Notes under the pieces: model-generated
What the model saw: only the letters and a program-made list of their open reading frames with translations
The model's database searches: none
What the model was told of the DNA's origin: nothing
Source: a virus
Strand: one strand, 5' to 3'
DNA: 38,364 bases
IMG/VR virus record: IMGVR_UViG_3300025122_000057
Span: 1-38,364 of that record
Position numbers and translations under genes: made by a program
In this document: positions 38,239 to 38,364 of the stretch, piece after piece
Layout: each line of letters starts with the position of its first letter
How positions within the stretch are numbered: the first letter of the stretch is position 1

Positions 38239-38364
38239 CCATGACCCCAGCGACTCTGATTCACCGCCTTTTTCGCGCTCTATTCCGGCGACCCCGCACT
38301 TTCGCGGAGCACCGAGACGATTGCAAAATGCGGGGGTTACTGGTGAGCCACGTCGTTGCGGCGA
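38239..38364. repeat. Right copy of 126-bp terminal direct repeat
   Basis: Identical to 16..141. It follows GAACAGGAGTGAA, which supplies the ribosome-binding site for the 50-aa ORF beginning at 38241. The window ends within that ORF; its remaining bases are in the left copy. Confidence 0.93.

Noticed and set aside
1-38364. Integrase, excisionase, CRISPR array, tRNA genes or retroelement (DGR)
   Set aside because: No frame shows tyrosine/serine recombinase motifs, no regularly spaced repeats, no tRNA-like cloverleaf was noticed, and no reverse transcriptase YxDD frame is present.

Overview
This 38.4-kb window looks like the essentially complete genome of a short-tailed (podovirus-type) double-stranded DNA bacteriophage, high in G+C. 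The evidence is a P22-type portal, an N4-gp56/DUF4043-type major capsid protein, a scaffold, a gp4-like adaptor, a gp10-like tail stabiliser, three or four long Gly/Ala-rich ejection-type proteins, a tail fibre and a SleB-type lysin. A holin-like protein and an embedded lipoprotein (outer-membrane spanin type) point to a Gram-negative host. The first 126 matching bases recur at the right end (16..141 and 38239..38364), so the contig closes on itself and one small gene runs across the junction.

Layout. A right-arm plus-strand operon starts from a strong-looking promoter at 36209..36236. It runs through small genes and a B12-type radical SAM protein, crosses the junction, and ends at 647. A short minus-strand block (1848 down to 644) encodes a Cro/C-like repressor, an unknown protein and a RuvC-like resolvase. 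Diverging from it, plus-strand genes 1931..4800 lead to a coiled-coil accessory protein and a RecT-type annealase. Nearly everything else is one long minus-strand series read from 36.0 kb down to 4.85 kb. In order these are: DUF1376 replication protein, accessory replication protein, ParB-MT-A70 methylase, candidate PD-(D/E)XK nuclease, ParB-type beta-class DNA methylase, TerS, TerL, HTH protein, portal, scaffold, ribbon-helix-helix protein, capsid and decoration protein; then a terminator, a five-gene glycosyl/methyl/radical-SAM block, small basic proteins, tail adaptor and stabiliser, ejection proteins, tail fibre and lysis genes.

Regulation. The two divergent control regions (about 1849..1930 and 36000..36282) share a dyad with core AGCATTT(G/C)TGCT. 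One repressor probably controls both early operons. No integrase, excisionase, tRNA, CRISPR array or reverse transcriptase was recognised, so lysogeny by integration is not supported from the sequence.

Most notable are the 6-kb block between head and tail genes (TPR glycosyltransferase, 715-aa polyvalent protein, class I methyltransferase, radical SAM/SPASM protein, GT8-like glycosyltransferase) and the ParB-methylase/nuclease-like cluster. Others are a capsid promoter whose spacer carries a dyad next to an RHH gene, and a 24-codon relic that looks like a DUF7220 membrane protein with its middle deleted. All family assignments are from reading the translated sequence, not from database searches.
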